Of a DNA stretch of 64,000 nucleotides, positions 25,801-36,345 are shown in pieces. Source of the stretch: Seriola aureovittata (lineage: Eukaryota; Chordata; Actinopteri; Carangiformes; Carangidae); NCBI RefSeq assembly GCF_021018895.1, contig NC_079387.1, positions 10,339,083 through 10,403,082 of the forward strand. The letters run 5' to 3'. Within the stretch, counting starts at the first letter, position 1; the number at the start of each line of letters is the position of its first letter. The notes under the pieces were generated by a model. It saw nothing but the letters and a program-made list of their open reading frames with translations. It was not told the DNA's origin and searched no databases. The position numbers and the translations under genes are program-made.

Positions 25801-28800
25801 CAACTGAATGTCATTAACAGATCCTCTTTGAAGCCACAGGTGCTCGGTGACGCAGCACCAGAGAAACAAGATAAAAACCGACGAGTTTTTCATTTACAAA
25901 CAGGAAGGAGAGTTTACAACATATTATATATTTTATATATATATATATATTATGACGTGGTTGACGGTGGTGTTGCTCTGTCAGTCTGTAATTGGGTTTG
26001 GATTTGGTTTGCAGGTGCGATCAGGAAATCAACATGCTGAAATAAAGTCTGACTTGTTTATCACCGCCAGTGATTGAATGCAGAAGCCTGAAACCAGAAC
26101 ATGTTCATCCTTATCTGTAATGGCCACTGCACACAAAGAGGAGTAAATTATTTTCTTCAACTGAGAAAACTCTGCTGTTGCTCTGCAAAGCCCAGGCTGT
26201 ACACCTCTATTAAAACCAGGCCTTATCCAGGTTGCCGTCTGCTGTTGACCTCCACGCTTTCTCCTATCATTTGAAAGACTAAATAAATGCATTTCATAAG
26301 AGCACTGAGCTCGAGTCGCTGGATTATAGTGACGTTCTGAAAGCTCGTGCTGCTGCCACTGGACAACATTCAACACAACCACTGTATTTACCACTCATCA
26401 TATGTCATATGAGTCATCACAGACAGCCACAGAAGGCATCAGCACACCTGGACTCTCCCATTCATGTTCCCATCACCGTTCCTCTGCTGAGGTTTAACAG
26501 TTTGCATTTGATTTACTCACTAAAATCTCTGTAAACAGTTTCTCAAACACTGCACTTGCTACTCAGGGCTGAGAAATCTGGACCTTTTTCAGGTAAGGAA
26601 AAAAACAACAACAACAACAACATTGGCTGTTTGACGCTTCTACTAGACTGTTAAGTAAACAGCTGCTAATGCTAACGGCTATGTAGCAATAGCAAAACTT
26701 ACAAAAAGCTAGGTCTCTATTGACGACATGTGGAAGGTGTGTACTGCAGTTTACTAGTATTTGCTATATTTCTATAAATATATTAATGAGCGATACTATA
26801 TTTCATATGCATGTCATTAGTTTTCAAGTGAATTTTATTTTGCTAAAGAAATAATCCTGCAAGAATACACAGGAAAACTGTTTATCTGCCATGTGCATGT
26901 TGTATTCTGCTTTTCACTGATACAGTTTGCAGCAGTTTGACTGAATCGAAACGTAAAACAATGAATTGGGCAAAAAAAAAATCCTTTTTCCAACTGGCTT
27001 CATTTCTTTCACTCTCTTCCCAGTAACAGCAGTTTATCTGAAATAATGACTGATATTTCTGATGCTATGCCCGTCTCTGTTTTGTCCCAACCAAGGCTTT
27101 ACCCCGCTCTGCATCACAGATGAGCCAGAATCTCCTGCCTGCAGGTTCCTGCTTCTATTTATAGACACTGGTTTCTCTACCTCACGCTGCTGACCCCAGA
27201 CCAGCCCAGAGAGCCGCATCCCAGCTCACCAATCTGGGTTGAGATTAATCTGCCAGCCTTTACGGCGGGATAAAACCTTGTCTCTGACCATGGGATCAGT
27301 GATGGAGGGACTCGGCGCGGCGTAGAGAATTAAATCAGCCGTTTCTCGGTTGGTCCTCTGGTTGGTGAGGAAGGCTTCAGGGGGAATGGGAGCAGGGAGC
27401 ATGTGACCAAGACTCCAGGGGAGTCAGGATGGGAGCGAGGTGGAGGAGGGGCAGACATGTGACCAGGCATGATGAATAGACACTCATATATAACATGAAC
27501 TTGAATCTTCCTTATGGATTCGTTTCTGCGCGGACATGCGGTATTCCTACTGCAGCAGATAGCATGTACAGGTCCATACGACGCACGCCGCACATGTACT
27601 GTACACACAGTTCCTTTGCGTGCAGTGGCGTGATGGGGGGGAGCAGTGTGCATGAATGAGCAACACACGAGGGGAAGAGGGCAAAAGGCTTCAGGCCTCT
27701 CATGAACCGAGGATGTTAGGTTTTCCTAATGTCGTACAGTGCCAAGTGTGCATGTGTGTGTGTGTGTGTGTGTGTGTGTTCGCGTACGTGAGCACAGTGC
27801 AGGCATTGGTGCAGCCATGGTAAGTAGAGCATCACGACCTTCATGAGAAAAGGCTTGACATTGAGCTTCATCACATTTTTATTCAGTGCACAGGCTGTAG
27901 ATGTAGACAGCAGAGCTTCAGATCAATATCCTGCGCAAGGGTTTACACATGGTGGTTGTCGGTTACAGTGGTTTTTTAAGGAAGTATTCAGGCCCCTGCA
28001 GATATAGATTTAATTAGTGAAGTATCCACACTGGCACTGCAAAGATGGTGAGGGCGGAGCAGCTCGCTCTGAGCTTCAAAACCACTCCTCAGAAAACTAT
28101 GGGTGACGTCACAGAGGTGTATGGTCAGACCACACCCACCGCTGAGCTTCACAGTGACTCTGTCCAAGCCAAAGTAACTAATACAAACAACCAAAACTCT
28201 GGCATAAAACAATGTCTTCATATAGACGCCCATCACTCCCAGTAGAAAATCACTGAGAAATAAGTTTTCAGGGCCTTTAAAGTCACTTTTTCTTTTCTAA
28301 ACAAATCTAGTGCCACTGCATATATGTTATATATGTTATATATGTTATAAGTTGTGAGGTCAGGTAAATGTTTTCATGTGAGGTCACAAGTTTGAAAATC
28401 TGAATCTGTCGCACCTAATTCTGCCACCTTGACCCCGGCAGCCACAGAATACTTTACATCAAGTGACAAAAAATCTCCAGAATACCAAAATCCCCCAGAG
28501 GATTACCACCAGTGCTCCACTCCGAAGAACAGCCGTGAACCCTGGGTAGCGCTGGATCTAGAGTCGACAGTCCCACAGGTTGATGTATTATTTGTGGCGG
28601 TCGACCTCCCCAAGCCAGATGTACGGTAAGTGCATTTTCATTATTTACAGGGTCACCCAGATGAATTCTGAGCACAGGAACAGTGGTGGGCAAGATAGAT
28701 AACGAACAAGCCAACAACATGTAAACAGTGAATTTCAGATTGTAACTACCCGCTGCTGCGTTGTTAATGCGTTATGACGGAGGAAACACTTTAAACCAAT

Positions 28801-31800
28801 TTCCCTGCCACCTGATTCCACGCCTCAGGCTGCTACACGTGTGGTCCGTGTCCCGACCACTCTTCCTGATGAGTTTCATGTCCGACATTGTTTAACAGAG
28901 CCTGCGGAGGATTGAGTGATTGCACCACACAGGGACCAACAAAGCCACTGTGTCCTCAGGATCACCAGAGAGAACCAACCCTTACCTCAGCTTTTGTAAA
29001 CACGCATCTGGTGACAGCTGGGTAACCACCAACATCGTGGGAAAGCAACCCAGTAGAACAATGGACCGGCCTGTCACCTACTGAACGATAATCCTACCGA
29101 CTGTAGCGACGGGATACGCTTCGAATCATCTCATTGGACACAAACTCCAGCTGTACCTTCAGCGTGATTCTGCACACAGCATCCTGATGTGCATTTCAAC
29201 TGATACAGTCCAAAAATAAACCCAGACAACAGTGAAAGTGACCTGAAATGTGTTCTGTCTGAACATCCTGCTCCAAAAAGGAAAAGTACCCGCCCCGACA
29301 AGAACGTTGCCGCCATATCTCACGGTTACACCTCTAAAGGTCCTCCACACCTCGCCACGCTGACCTCTGTGTGATAGTAGAGGTGGAGGTGAACGCCACT
29401 CAGCCACATTGTTCAAAGCCGCTCTTCAGTACAAGAGTTATTTTTATTTTTCAAAAAATCAGTGAAATATTTCCAACATACTGAGACGCTATACGTCCCC
29501 AAATGATGAGGCAATGACACGTCATCATCCATCATCATCATCCGACAGAGACAGATTTACTATACCTCTACTCCTCGTCACATCTCCACCTCTGCTGCCG
29601 CTGTTAGCCACGCTAAGCTAACATCAATCTAGCAGTTCACAGGGCTCAGTGTCATTGCTTTCAGTTTCATCTGGTGAAAAAGAGAGATGGTGTGGAGTTG
29701 TAAGTTCAAATGCTTTATCTGAATTAGCGAAGGGGACAAAGGGTGATAAGGTTGCTCTTTATATCGGTTCACTTTTTATTTCTATGTCGTTCTGGAGGAA
29801 TTCAGCAGCTAAGGCGCCACGTGTTTATTATATTTCTTCATATGGGTATGGCAGCTTTTGTTTTGAAAACTGCTTTCAAACCAGTGCTTTGGCTTCCAGT
29901 GTGGATTGAGGATCAGTTCTGCAAAACCAAAATGCATGGGAATGAAAACAAAAGACATAAGAACGTCAGCAAATGCAACACTACACTTTCCAGCGATGTT
30001 TTTCTTTCATGTGTAACCGGTCGCGCAACAACAGAGAGGATGTCTACGACTGCCAACACCAGAGGTTATATTCCATTTTCTTGGCCAGGATAAATCACAG
30101 ACCTATTGATTCTCACCAGCTCATTTCCAGGAATCGGCGTACATCATCACATCTCTCTCTGGGAAGCGGAGAGGTGACCTCATTCTTACGTTCTTCAGGG
30201 ATCTCTCCTGAGGCTTTCACAACAGCGGGGATGATGAATGTTTACATTGCTATACATTGAGATGTAGGCCAGGAGGGGTGCACTAAAAATCATGCTGGAG
30301 TATATGAGTGGAAGTGCTGTAAGTCTCATTCTCCACAGTCCGCCCAGAGAAAATGTCAACAGCTGGCGTTTCGTGCAAAATCCACGAGACTGGGTTTTTA
30401 ATGTAAATGTATTTATTCATTGTCTTTATCTGCTTTAGTGGACATGAGAGTGATCCTATAGCGTGGAGATGGATTATCAGAGCTGTACAAGCACTGTGAT
30501 AGGCTGACCGCTTCTGTTTTCATCCCCACAGATGGGCCATGGTTACCGTGGCGATTGCAGCACATCGGCAGCATCACAGAGAAGACTGTGCCACACCGGG
30601 AACATCTCTACATCTTCACTTCTCTCTAACCTTGTCCGACACATGGAGGGAAGAATCCCGCCCGTCCAAAACCCGAGAGGGGAGGTCACGGTTTTTTAAA
30701 ACGCTGCTTTGTTTTTAAAGTAGAAAGCACAAAAAAAAAGGAAAAGACTAGACAAGAATCTATATATGTGACAAAGTGCTCAAACACAAACAAATCCAGT
30801 GTTGCTCGCTTTTGTTCTCCCTGAGAGATCGCCAGGGTCAGTGCAGCGGGTATAAGCTCCTCTCTCGCCCCAGAATGACAGTCCCATCTGTCAGCCAACC
30901 TCCGCGGGACCTTTCGCATGCATATCAGCACAACTGGCCCTCCCTGCAGCAGGAGGCAAGCATCCCGCAGCCTATTGACTATACATGCATTCACATTATA
31001 CAGTTACTAACACAGTAACATGGAGAGGATCATATGAAAGCTTCTTCCAGGTGACAGCTCCTGTTTGACCTCAGTAACACATTAATAGTGCATCTAAATC
31101 AGGCTGAAACCTGACCTGAAGCAAATGCATCTTTTTGCACGATGCTACAAACAACAAAACTCAGCAGTGGCTCATTAATCACTGTGTTAATTGCAAATAA
31201 AGTCAAAGAACAGACTGAATACTTCCGAGTGCAAAGTTCATTAACCTACCTGATAAATAAATCCTGTATTGTGGTCCACTGAAAGCATGGTGTGTCTCCT
31301 TAAGGATGGGGCAGGACGCCCGCTAACTCCCCTTGCGCTTGCGGCAGTGGTAAGACGAGAGGCTAAGGCTCAGGGCCGGAGCCCCAGTCTGAATTCAGAG
31401 TGTGTGTCTGGGATTGTGTGTGAAGAGTCAGAGAGAATAGCAGACAAAGACAGAGTCAGCTTAGCTGTTCGTCAAACCCTCTCCCCTCCTCAGCCACTCT
31501 CCTCAGCCGCTCTTCCCATGCTGGAATATGCCAGCAACCTCATTCCGAGCGCACCGCGAACACAACATAAAAACAAAAAGCAGGGAGCTCAGCACAGCTC
31601 CAGCTCTGCCTCAGCCTCTGTCTCTCCCTCTGCCTCCAACGGCTTTCATCCAGGGTTGCATCAAATGTTTCTGACAAGCGTCCATCCGCCAATCCCCCCA
31701 GAGAGATTAGCGCTCTGACATCACCGATGCTGTGCCATGCACAGTTCTGCTCTGCTGAGCCTGCGAGCTCTGTGGCTCTGTTACCTAAGACAAGCCTCAG

Positions 31801-34800
31801 GTCGCAGGGAGTCAAACACCATCCTGTGTGAGGGGCTTCACGCAGCCCCCTCTGTGCACCTCACAGCTACATGCACCGTGGTCACTACACACCTCAAGAA
31901 GAAGAAGCTAGCAGTGAGCAGGGTTAGTGTTTCATCTGTACGTGCATGTGTCTGCACAGCCTACCTGAGGCAGAGGAGCTGCTCTCTGGCTGTGGTGCAT
32001 TGTCAGCAGAACTGTGATGAAGACATGGTGTGCTCGAAACAGCTATTTCTGCTGCAGAGTGTCACAATCATGCTGCCTTTGCGTTTTATGTCAGCTGATA
32101 TGTCTTTAAGCTATCATTAGCCAAGGTGACACTTATTATTAGAGTATTCACAGGTGAAGATCAGACAGTCAACTCACACTGAACAATACACAATCTTATT
32201 TTCCTCTCTCTCTCCTCATCAAACTATGTCTCTCACATTCTCCATCCCGCTCTCTACCTACCTCCATGCCCTGTTCAACCTCCTCTCCACTGACACTGCT
32301 ATAATTAACCATGGAAAGGAAAACAGCCGGTCAGGGCTCCTAGCTGCGGTGGAAAAGGCTTCCTGCCTGCACAGTTGGAGCACCGAGTCGGACGGAGATT
32401 TCACACTGATCCCAGAACACCATGCTCAAAAGAACAAGCCCGGGCGACTCCGGCGGACTTCCTCCGTCTGTCCTCACTGATCTTCTCCAACCCAGCCAAT
32501 CACCCAGCTTTAAGTGGACAGCCTGGCAGAGAGCCTGCTGTTATGTCAGGGTTGTAATTAGGACCACGTCAAGTCAAATCCAGAACCAGGGACACTTCAG
32601 TTCTAGTTAAGATGCGGTTGACCAACACCGAAAAGTATCTCTGTAACCTTCAATGTACAATGGAATATACAGTTCCCACAGAAGAAGCTGTGAGGGACAG
32701 GGACAAGTCAAACAAGGGGCCAGTCAAAGTTTATCAAAGGTCAAGATTTTACACTTTTCCAGTGTCTCTCTGGAGTGACAACAAGTAGTAAAGAAACAAC
32801 TTAAAATACTGTTACCTGTGCATATAAGTCTCAGGACTGATACAAGATTGATATTGTGTGAAATACACTTATTACTTTATATAATATATAGTTATGTAGC
32901 TCTCGCCAGGTCAGACTGCTTTACCACAATGATGGGAAACAGGGAGCCTAACTTTGTCGAGGTTTCCGAATCAGCACCTCCAAAAAATGACCAACTAAAA
33001 CGTCACATATCGTTTGTTCATCTGCACTAAAGCCAAAGTGTAAAAACCCGCACACTGACACACCTTGTAATTAGTGATCTAGAAGTCCTGAAGGGAAAAG
33101 ATAAAGTTATAAGAAGTGAAAGATTCCCAGTTTGGCCAGTGGCAGACACTTTGTGCTCAGTCTGGCTCACGTCCCACAGTTGCATAAGCGATATTTTGTC
33201 AGAACAGACGACATGACTGCATCAAATGGCTGTGTTGTCTGCTCACACTCAGACCCTGTGAGCTGTTCAAAGCCATTTGAACCGCTGAAAGCTTTAACTC
33301 CACTTAATTCCCATTATCTATTACTATTTATTTACCGGGTGTGTTGACAGCCTCGTGTGGCTGCTGGATGCATGGTGACAAGTGTGACCATTGTGATCTA
33401 AAAATACACGACATCTGCTCAACAAGCTGGCTAATTAAAGATATAAACCAAATACAGCTGTGCAATATTACTGTAGATTATAGATTATAAAAAAAAACAT
33501 GGATTAACAGATAAATGTAATCAGACATTTGCCATCGGAGCGATCGGGGGGGAAACCAGCGTGGTATCTGCTTCTGTGTCTCTACGTTTTGCTCTTGCTG
33601 CGTAGCCAACATTAGCATTAACAGCAAACCAGTCAGTGTTTACAATACAGGGCAGACCGGGTGCTACAGGAACTCGGTATCAGGAAGTGATGAGACGGGC
33701 CGACCGGGCCGGGGGCTAGCTGGTTAGCATGCTAACTTGAATAGAAGAAGAGAAGTGATAGAAGAGAGGCAGCTGTGGGTGACTAGACTTGTGAGTAAAC
33801 AGCTGTTAATGCTAGCGTGTTAGCATCAACAAAACTTACAGGTAGCTCCTTTAAAACTAGACCTGCTTTATAATTAAAAAAAATACATAAACTGCAAATG
33901 TTGTTTTACTCTGAAATGTAGAAGTAGGAAATAACAAGTTAATGTGTTTACTTTCCATCGCTGCACTTCTTCAAACTCTTTACAGACTTGTGTTACTGTT
34001 GTGACAGCCAGTGAATTTCTTGTGACCTCCTTCTCATCGTCCTTGCCTTGACCTTTCTTGCTTATTTTTAATACTTTTACCATTGATTTCCTGATTTCAT
34101 CCTGTGCTCTAAAACTAGTGCATTCGATTGAGTTATCATTGTTATTACTGAGCTGAGCAAATCAATATGACTTCTCTTTTTATTTTGTTTTTGCAGGCTG
34201 GATGAAGTTGAATGGGAAATTTACTCACCACCTCTTTATTTTCTTGGGAACTTTGCTCCTGCAAGTGAAAGAACATCAAGAAATCAGTCACCAGGAAACA
34301 AAGAAAAGGCATGCAGGTGCATTACTGTCAGCACAGTAGCATTTAGGAAACTCAAGTGGCCCCAATGATGCAATGATGCATTCACATACAGTCCTTCCGG
34401 TTGTAAATTTCACACTCTCATGCTTGACCTTGGGATCTTGGTAACCTGGTAGAAGGGGGGGGGGGGGGGTACAGTGGGGTAATTTTATCTAGCCATGCTG
34501 TGTAGTGAGGAGCCCCCTGAGATTCTCACCATAATAACACCTCACATACCCATACACATCCTGGCGAAACCATGACAACGCATTCGCTTGTTGTGCGGGC
34601 GGAGGGACGGGGGGGGGGGGGTGAGAGGGAGGGAGGGAGGGGGGATGGGGGGGGGCAGCAATGAGTTACAATGACTGGGAAGTAAGCACACTGCATTGAG
34701 ACTGCAGAGGAGGCAGAAACAGCCATCCCACACCACATCAGCTCTGTCAGGCCTCACTGTGCGCTGCAAGCTCCGGAAAACTACGTCCTCATGTAACACG

Positions 34801-35130
34801 GACACAAATAGAACAAACAAGGAGAGTATTGATTTGCCTCCAGAGCGATCGCTGCTTCCAAACAGCGTGAGAGAACAAAGCAATATATTTCATCTCTCTC
34901 CTCTGTGGCATTGACAGTGAATCCAAAGCAGCGGACATGTTTTTTTTTTTTTTTTTTGTTCACAGCACAGTCACACCTGAATGCCAATGAGGTGAGGCTG
35001 ACCGCAGAAGTTGCTCAGTGTGTTTGATGCTCGAGACATTATGCTTGTTTGCAACCCGGCCAGCGAGCTCAGACCTGAGTGGACAAATTTGCTCTCTCCA
35101 TCAAATATGTAATACAACCTGATCGCACAC

Positions 35131-35168
<38 letters not shown>

Positions 35169-36014
35169 TATGTCTCTGCTCAGGTTGCATCTTTCTGTCT
35201 CACAGGTGGATGGATGCTGATCATGCACACATCACTTTATCGTGCATGTGTGTTATTACAGTGCAGCCAGGCAGTTTACAAAGATGTAATAATTCAGTAA
35301 CGATATACAGACAGTGATCTCATTGCATCCAGCTGATGAGGCATATACCTCCCTCTGTCTCCTCACTGTTGGGATCAAACACTTGATGTTCTCATCTCGG
35401 TGTCACATCTTGGACCCGCAGTACTGTACACTTAAAGCAACAGCTTGACAGCAGGTTACATAAAGAGAATAAAAACTGGGTCGACTGGTAAAAACCATAT
35501 GATCTGGCTGAAAGGCAAAATGCTACGGAGCCTTTCTGTGCGCGCAGGCAGCAGGGTGTACTATAGCTGCCGTGAAACACTGTTATCAACCTGCACAAAT
35601 GCCTCCTGTGTGAAGGCGTGGGCGTTCATAGTGAGAGATATTTCATCTTTTGCTCAAATATGAAATGTGCACACGGTGAAAATATGAATATTGTCAATTT
35701 ATGGTGCGCAACATCCTTGTTTGCAGTGAAATCCCAGCGACACTCAACCTGTAAAGCCGTCAAAATATGGGTCATCTTGAAATACACATTTACCCTACTG
35801 AAAATGGATCACACGTTAACGGGACCTCTCATCCCGACTGTCCTTTATTCTAAAGAGAAATTACATACACCGGTGGAACCAGGAGTCCATTCAGGGTTCT
35901 GCAGATCCAAAGCACCTGTATATGAAAGTCAATATAAACACAGCAAAAGTGTGTGTATTCTCTTACCGTTGGTAAGAGCGGCTCCATTTGAGCTCCTTGA
36001 TCCGTGATGTCCAT
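304..36014 (-). CDS. slc4a10: Sodium-driven bicarbonate transporter of the SLC4A10 (NCBE/NBCn2) type, 3' end off window
   Basis: This is a plasma-membrane Na+/HCO3- transporter of the electroneutral SLC4 branch. Coding exons in transcript order: 36014-35967, 20600-20519, 16168-16025, 15879-15738, 15458-15298, 14433-14245, 11023-10935, 10616-10459, 10321-10234, 9585-9439, 8349-8249, 6427-6253, 5708-5575, 5414-5169, 3863-3758, 3081-2920, 2423-2310, 2005-1844, 1759-1508, 1020-952, 853-680, 588-466, 368-304. All phases join and give 1043 codons plus 2 bases. Mammalian proteins are about 1,090-1,120 residues, so roughly 45 C-terminal residues are missing to the left. Residues 1 to about 450 are cytoplasmic, including a His/Arg-rich tract. 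The membrane domain starts near residue 475 and carries [13 protein letters not shown] and [28 protein letters not shown] and KKKKLED follow near residue 1000. SLC4A10 is preferred over SLC4A7/A8 because of [24 protein letters not shown], EKRKIPxVPNG and VQVPLEGHY. Transport was not tested. Which teleost duplicate this is cannot be told. Confidence 0.93.
2508..2522 (+). promoter_or_regulatory. CTCF-like motif in slc4a10 intron 16
   Basis: CCACAAGGTGGCGCC differs from the core CCASYAGRKGGC consensus at one position. A second motif of the same orientation lies 137 bp away (2660-2674, CCAATAGATGGCAGC). Confidence 0.35.
3758..3863 (-). CDS. slc4a10: slc4a10 coding exon 15 (glycosylated third extracellular loop)
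   Basis: It encodes the large extracellular loop between membrane spans 5 and 6. Three N-glycosylation sequons are visible: NET (N646), NIT (N656) and NWT (N663). Cysteines 636 and 638 here pair with two more, C672 and C684, in the next exon, giving the four conserved loop cysteines of the family. Confidence 0.9.
5427..5457 (+). repeat. (AC)15 microsatellite
   Basis: It reads (GT)n on the slc4a10 transcript and ends 12 nt upstream of the exon 14 acceptor. Confidence 0.97.
7151..7164. promoter_or_regulatory. RFX X-box match in slc4a10 intron 11
   Basis: GTTGCTATGGTAAC; the reverse strand GTTACCATAGCAAC fits GTNRCC-N2-RGYAAC exactly. A GGGCGG box follows at 7168. Confidence 0.5.
7213..7280 (+). 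repeat. GGA/GGT/GGGT-rich tract
   Basis: GAG and GTG triplets followed by GGGTGGG units. It is purine-rich on the plus strand and C-rich in the slc4a10 transcript, within intron 11. Confidence 0.85.
8474..8870 (+). repeat. Dispersed repeat, family B copy 1
   Basis: From 8701 it parallels 40231-40405 almost base for base for about 170 bp (CTCAGAGCCTCCTCTCTTC, GACCTGTTGTTACTAGA, TGAGAGAGGAGATGTAAAAC, ATGGATCAACACTTCAAA). This copy also has about 200 bp of extra internal sequence and a 16-bp inverted repeat at 8688-8703/8716-8731. It lies in an slc4a10 intron. Class unknown. Confidence 0.7.
8688..8731. repeat. Perfect 16-bp inverted repeat
   Basis: GCCAATCAGAAGAGAG at 8688-8703 is the exact reverse complement of 8716-8731, with a 12-nt loop. 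Each arm carries a CCAAT box in opposite orientation. It is internal to the family B repeat. Confidence 0.8.
11611..12789. mobile_element. Palindromic non-autonomous DNA transposon with about 110-bp inverted ends
   Basis: The left end (11611-11720) and the right end (12683-12789) are inverted copies. Both begin tttaaag and share cattttgggg-like and agattgatac blocks before actctcatgt/actcacgtta and gctaacagc/gctagcagc blocks. The interior includes a retroelement-like tail (12406-12462), so a second element is probably nested in it. It has no transposase. The end sequence is one I recall as abundant in teleost genomes. Confidence 0.7.
12139..12475 (+). mobile_element. Nested retroelement-like 3' tail
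   Basis: The segment ends tgtgggatcaataaaggttt followed by repeated TCTTA units. This is the typical 3' terminus of fish LINE/SINE-type insertions: a conserved stem sequence plus a short tandem tail. No coding part remains. Left limits are uncertain. Confidence 0.5.
13291..13632. mobile_element. Hairpin-type MITE, copy 1
   Basis: The left end TATACTACG...GCATTAGGGC is the inverse of the right end GGCCCTAATACTCCGTAGTA. Inner arms are also inverted: tctgaaatttcgagattaaa at 13338 pairs with 13567-13589 with two mismatches. The whole 340 bp could fold back on itself. No coding capacity. Confidence 0.7.
14208..14232 (+). repeat. (GT)12 microsatellite
   Basis: It reads (CA)n on the slc4a10 transcript and starts 12 nt downstream of the exon 6 donor. 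Confidence 0.97.
16025..16168 (-). CDS. slc4a10: slc4a10 coding exon 3 (His/Arg-rich cytoplasmic tract)
   Basis: It encodes [15 protein letters not shown] followed by a dense run of His and Arg, and ends in GRESPSH. This basic tract is a hallmark of NBCn1/NDCBE/NCBE proteins, and in relatives the N-terminal region contains binding and autoinhibitory determinants. The donor is CACA|gtaggt, phase 1, joining exon 4 at a tandem acceptor. Confidence 0.9.
17378..17521 (+). repeat. SINE-like fragment
   Basis: It contains CCACCAAAATCTAATCAGTTCATCC, shortened here to its key part AATCTAATCAGTTCATCC, and AATGGGAC, which I recall as a widespread teleost element. Class and limits are uncertain. Confidence 0.4.
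19807..19819. promoter_or_regulatory. RFX X-box match in slc4a10 intron 2
   Basis: GTTGCCTGGCAAC is a perfect inverted repeat with a 1-nt spacer and fits the RFX consensus on both strands. Confidence 0.5.
20519..20600 (-). CDS. slc4a10: slc4a10 coding exon 2, next to a 77-nt dinucleotide array
   Basis: It encodes residues 17-43 with the motif [13 protein letters not shown], typical of the N-terminus of electroneutral NBCs. The acceptor is tctcctgtag, and in the transcript a (GT)38 array lies only a few bases upstream of it. The donor is GAAG|gtaaaa, phase 1. Confidence 0.9.
20610..20686 (+). repeat. (CA)38 microsatellite
   Basis: Seventy-seven uninterrupted nucleotides of alternating A/C, reading (GT)n in the slc4a10 transcript just upstream of the exon 2 acceptor. 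Confidence 0.98.
20800..21155. mobile_element. Hairpin-type MITE, copy 2 (opposite orientation)
   Basis: A 28-nt core at 20874-20901 equals the reverse complement of 13501-13528 with one mismatch, and both are flanked by AATAAAGTCATAATATTA-like units. It begins near GGAGTGTTAGGG. The ends are degraded, so the limits are approximate. Confidence 0.55.
21580..21618 (+). repeat. C-rich tract
   Basis: Runs of C interrupted by CCA and T. The minus strand, which is the transcribed RNA sense of slc4a10, is G-rich and could form a quadruplex. Confidence 0.8.
21718..21731. promoter_or_regulatory. RFX X-box match in slc4a10 intron 1
   Basis: GTCGCCATGGCAAC fits GTNRCC-N2-RGYAAC exactly. Confidence 0.5.
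21753..21819 (+). repeat. (CAAAAA)11 hexamer repeat
   Basis: Eleven nearly exact copies of a 6-nt unit within slc4a10 intron 1. Confidence 0.95.
22800..22844 (+). repeat. (TG)22 microsatellite
   Basis: Pure alternating TG within slc4a10 intron 1. Confidence 0.97.
23605..24030. repeat. Possible degenerate DNA-transposon remnant
   Basis: It starts TTAAAGGACGACTGTGTAGA and contains CACCACTAGATGCCACTAAA, which I recall from a common teleost MITE. A single copy in the window, so this rests on memory. Confidence 0.3.
34596..34657 (+). repeat. G-rich tract
   Basis: It contains G13, several GGGA units and G9. Quadruplex formation on the plus strand is plausible. It lies in slc4a10 intron 1, about 1.3 kb from the first coding exon. 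Confidence 0.85.
35133..35166 (+). repeat. (GA)17 microsatellite
   Basis: Pure GA array in slc4a10 intron 1, 800 bp from the first coding exon. GA arrays are known GAGA-factor-like sites, but function here is unknown. Confidence 0.95.
35967..36014 (-). CDS. slc4a10: slc4a10 coding exon 1 (start codon)
   Basis: The exon reads [16 protein letters not shown] and ends at a GT donor (ACG|gtaaga) in phase 0. The ATG has purine at -3 and G at +4. The peptide matches the start of mammalian SLC4A10, which runs [16 protein letters not shown], so the start is well supported. The upstream minus-strand sequence (36015 to about 36345) is the likely 5'UTR and proximal promoter. No TATA box is obvious there. 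Confidence 0.88.
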
Positions 36015-36345
36015 CTTTTCTTCTCCTTGGCTTCACAATAGGCAAGTCGTGATGCGCTACCACCGCCTCGGTCAAACGCTGGTTGAAGACGAAGATGGCT
36101 TTTAGGGGATTTCTTGTGTTTTGTTTTTTTTTTTTCTTCCCCCCCCGAACTCCTCACATTTAATGGCCGGGTTTTCTCAAATGGAGGTAGCAAAGCATTC
36201 CCGTCCTGCCCTACATAATTTACGCATGAAGGAGGGAGGTAGTGCTTCCCATCACACGCGTTCAACCCTGGACGCGGCGGTGATGAGGCGCACAAGTGAG
36301 AGCGGCTGTGCGCAGCCCTTCAGCCATGGACTATTACTGCATTAA

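Larger units (their letters stand above)
20601..35966. other. slc4a10 intron 1 (15.4 kb), no coding exon seen
   Basis: This intron separates the 16-residue first coding exon from exon 2. It contains microsatellites, a second copy of the palindromic element (about 20.8-21.15 kb), an A-rich stretch (22160-22570), G-rich tracts at 34455-34469 and 34596-34657, and an RFX X-box at 21718-21731. Moderately GC-rich stretches near 25.0 kb and 31.3-31.9 kb have open frames without family resemblance. Long first introns often hold enhancers or alternative promoters, but none can be proven here. Confidence 0.7.

Noticed and set aside
31269..31718. A 149-codon plus-strand open frame in slc4a10 intron 1
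   Set aside because: No recognisable motif, low-complexity Ser/Pro content, and no convincing splice or promoter context. It could be an unknown transcript but cannot be supported.
304..36014. SLC4A7 (NBCn1) or SLC4A8 (NDCBE) as the identity of the transporter
   Set aside because: Several segments favour SLC4A10: the N-terminus [37 protein letters not shown] and the C-terminal [10 protein letters not shown] full phylogeny would settle it.
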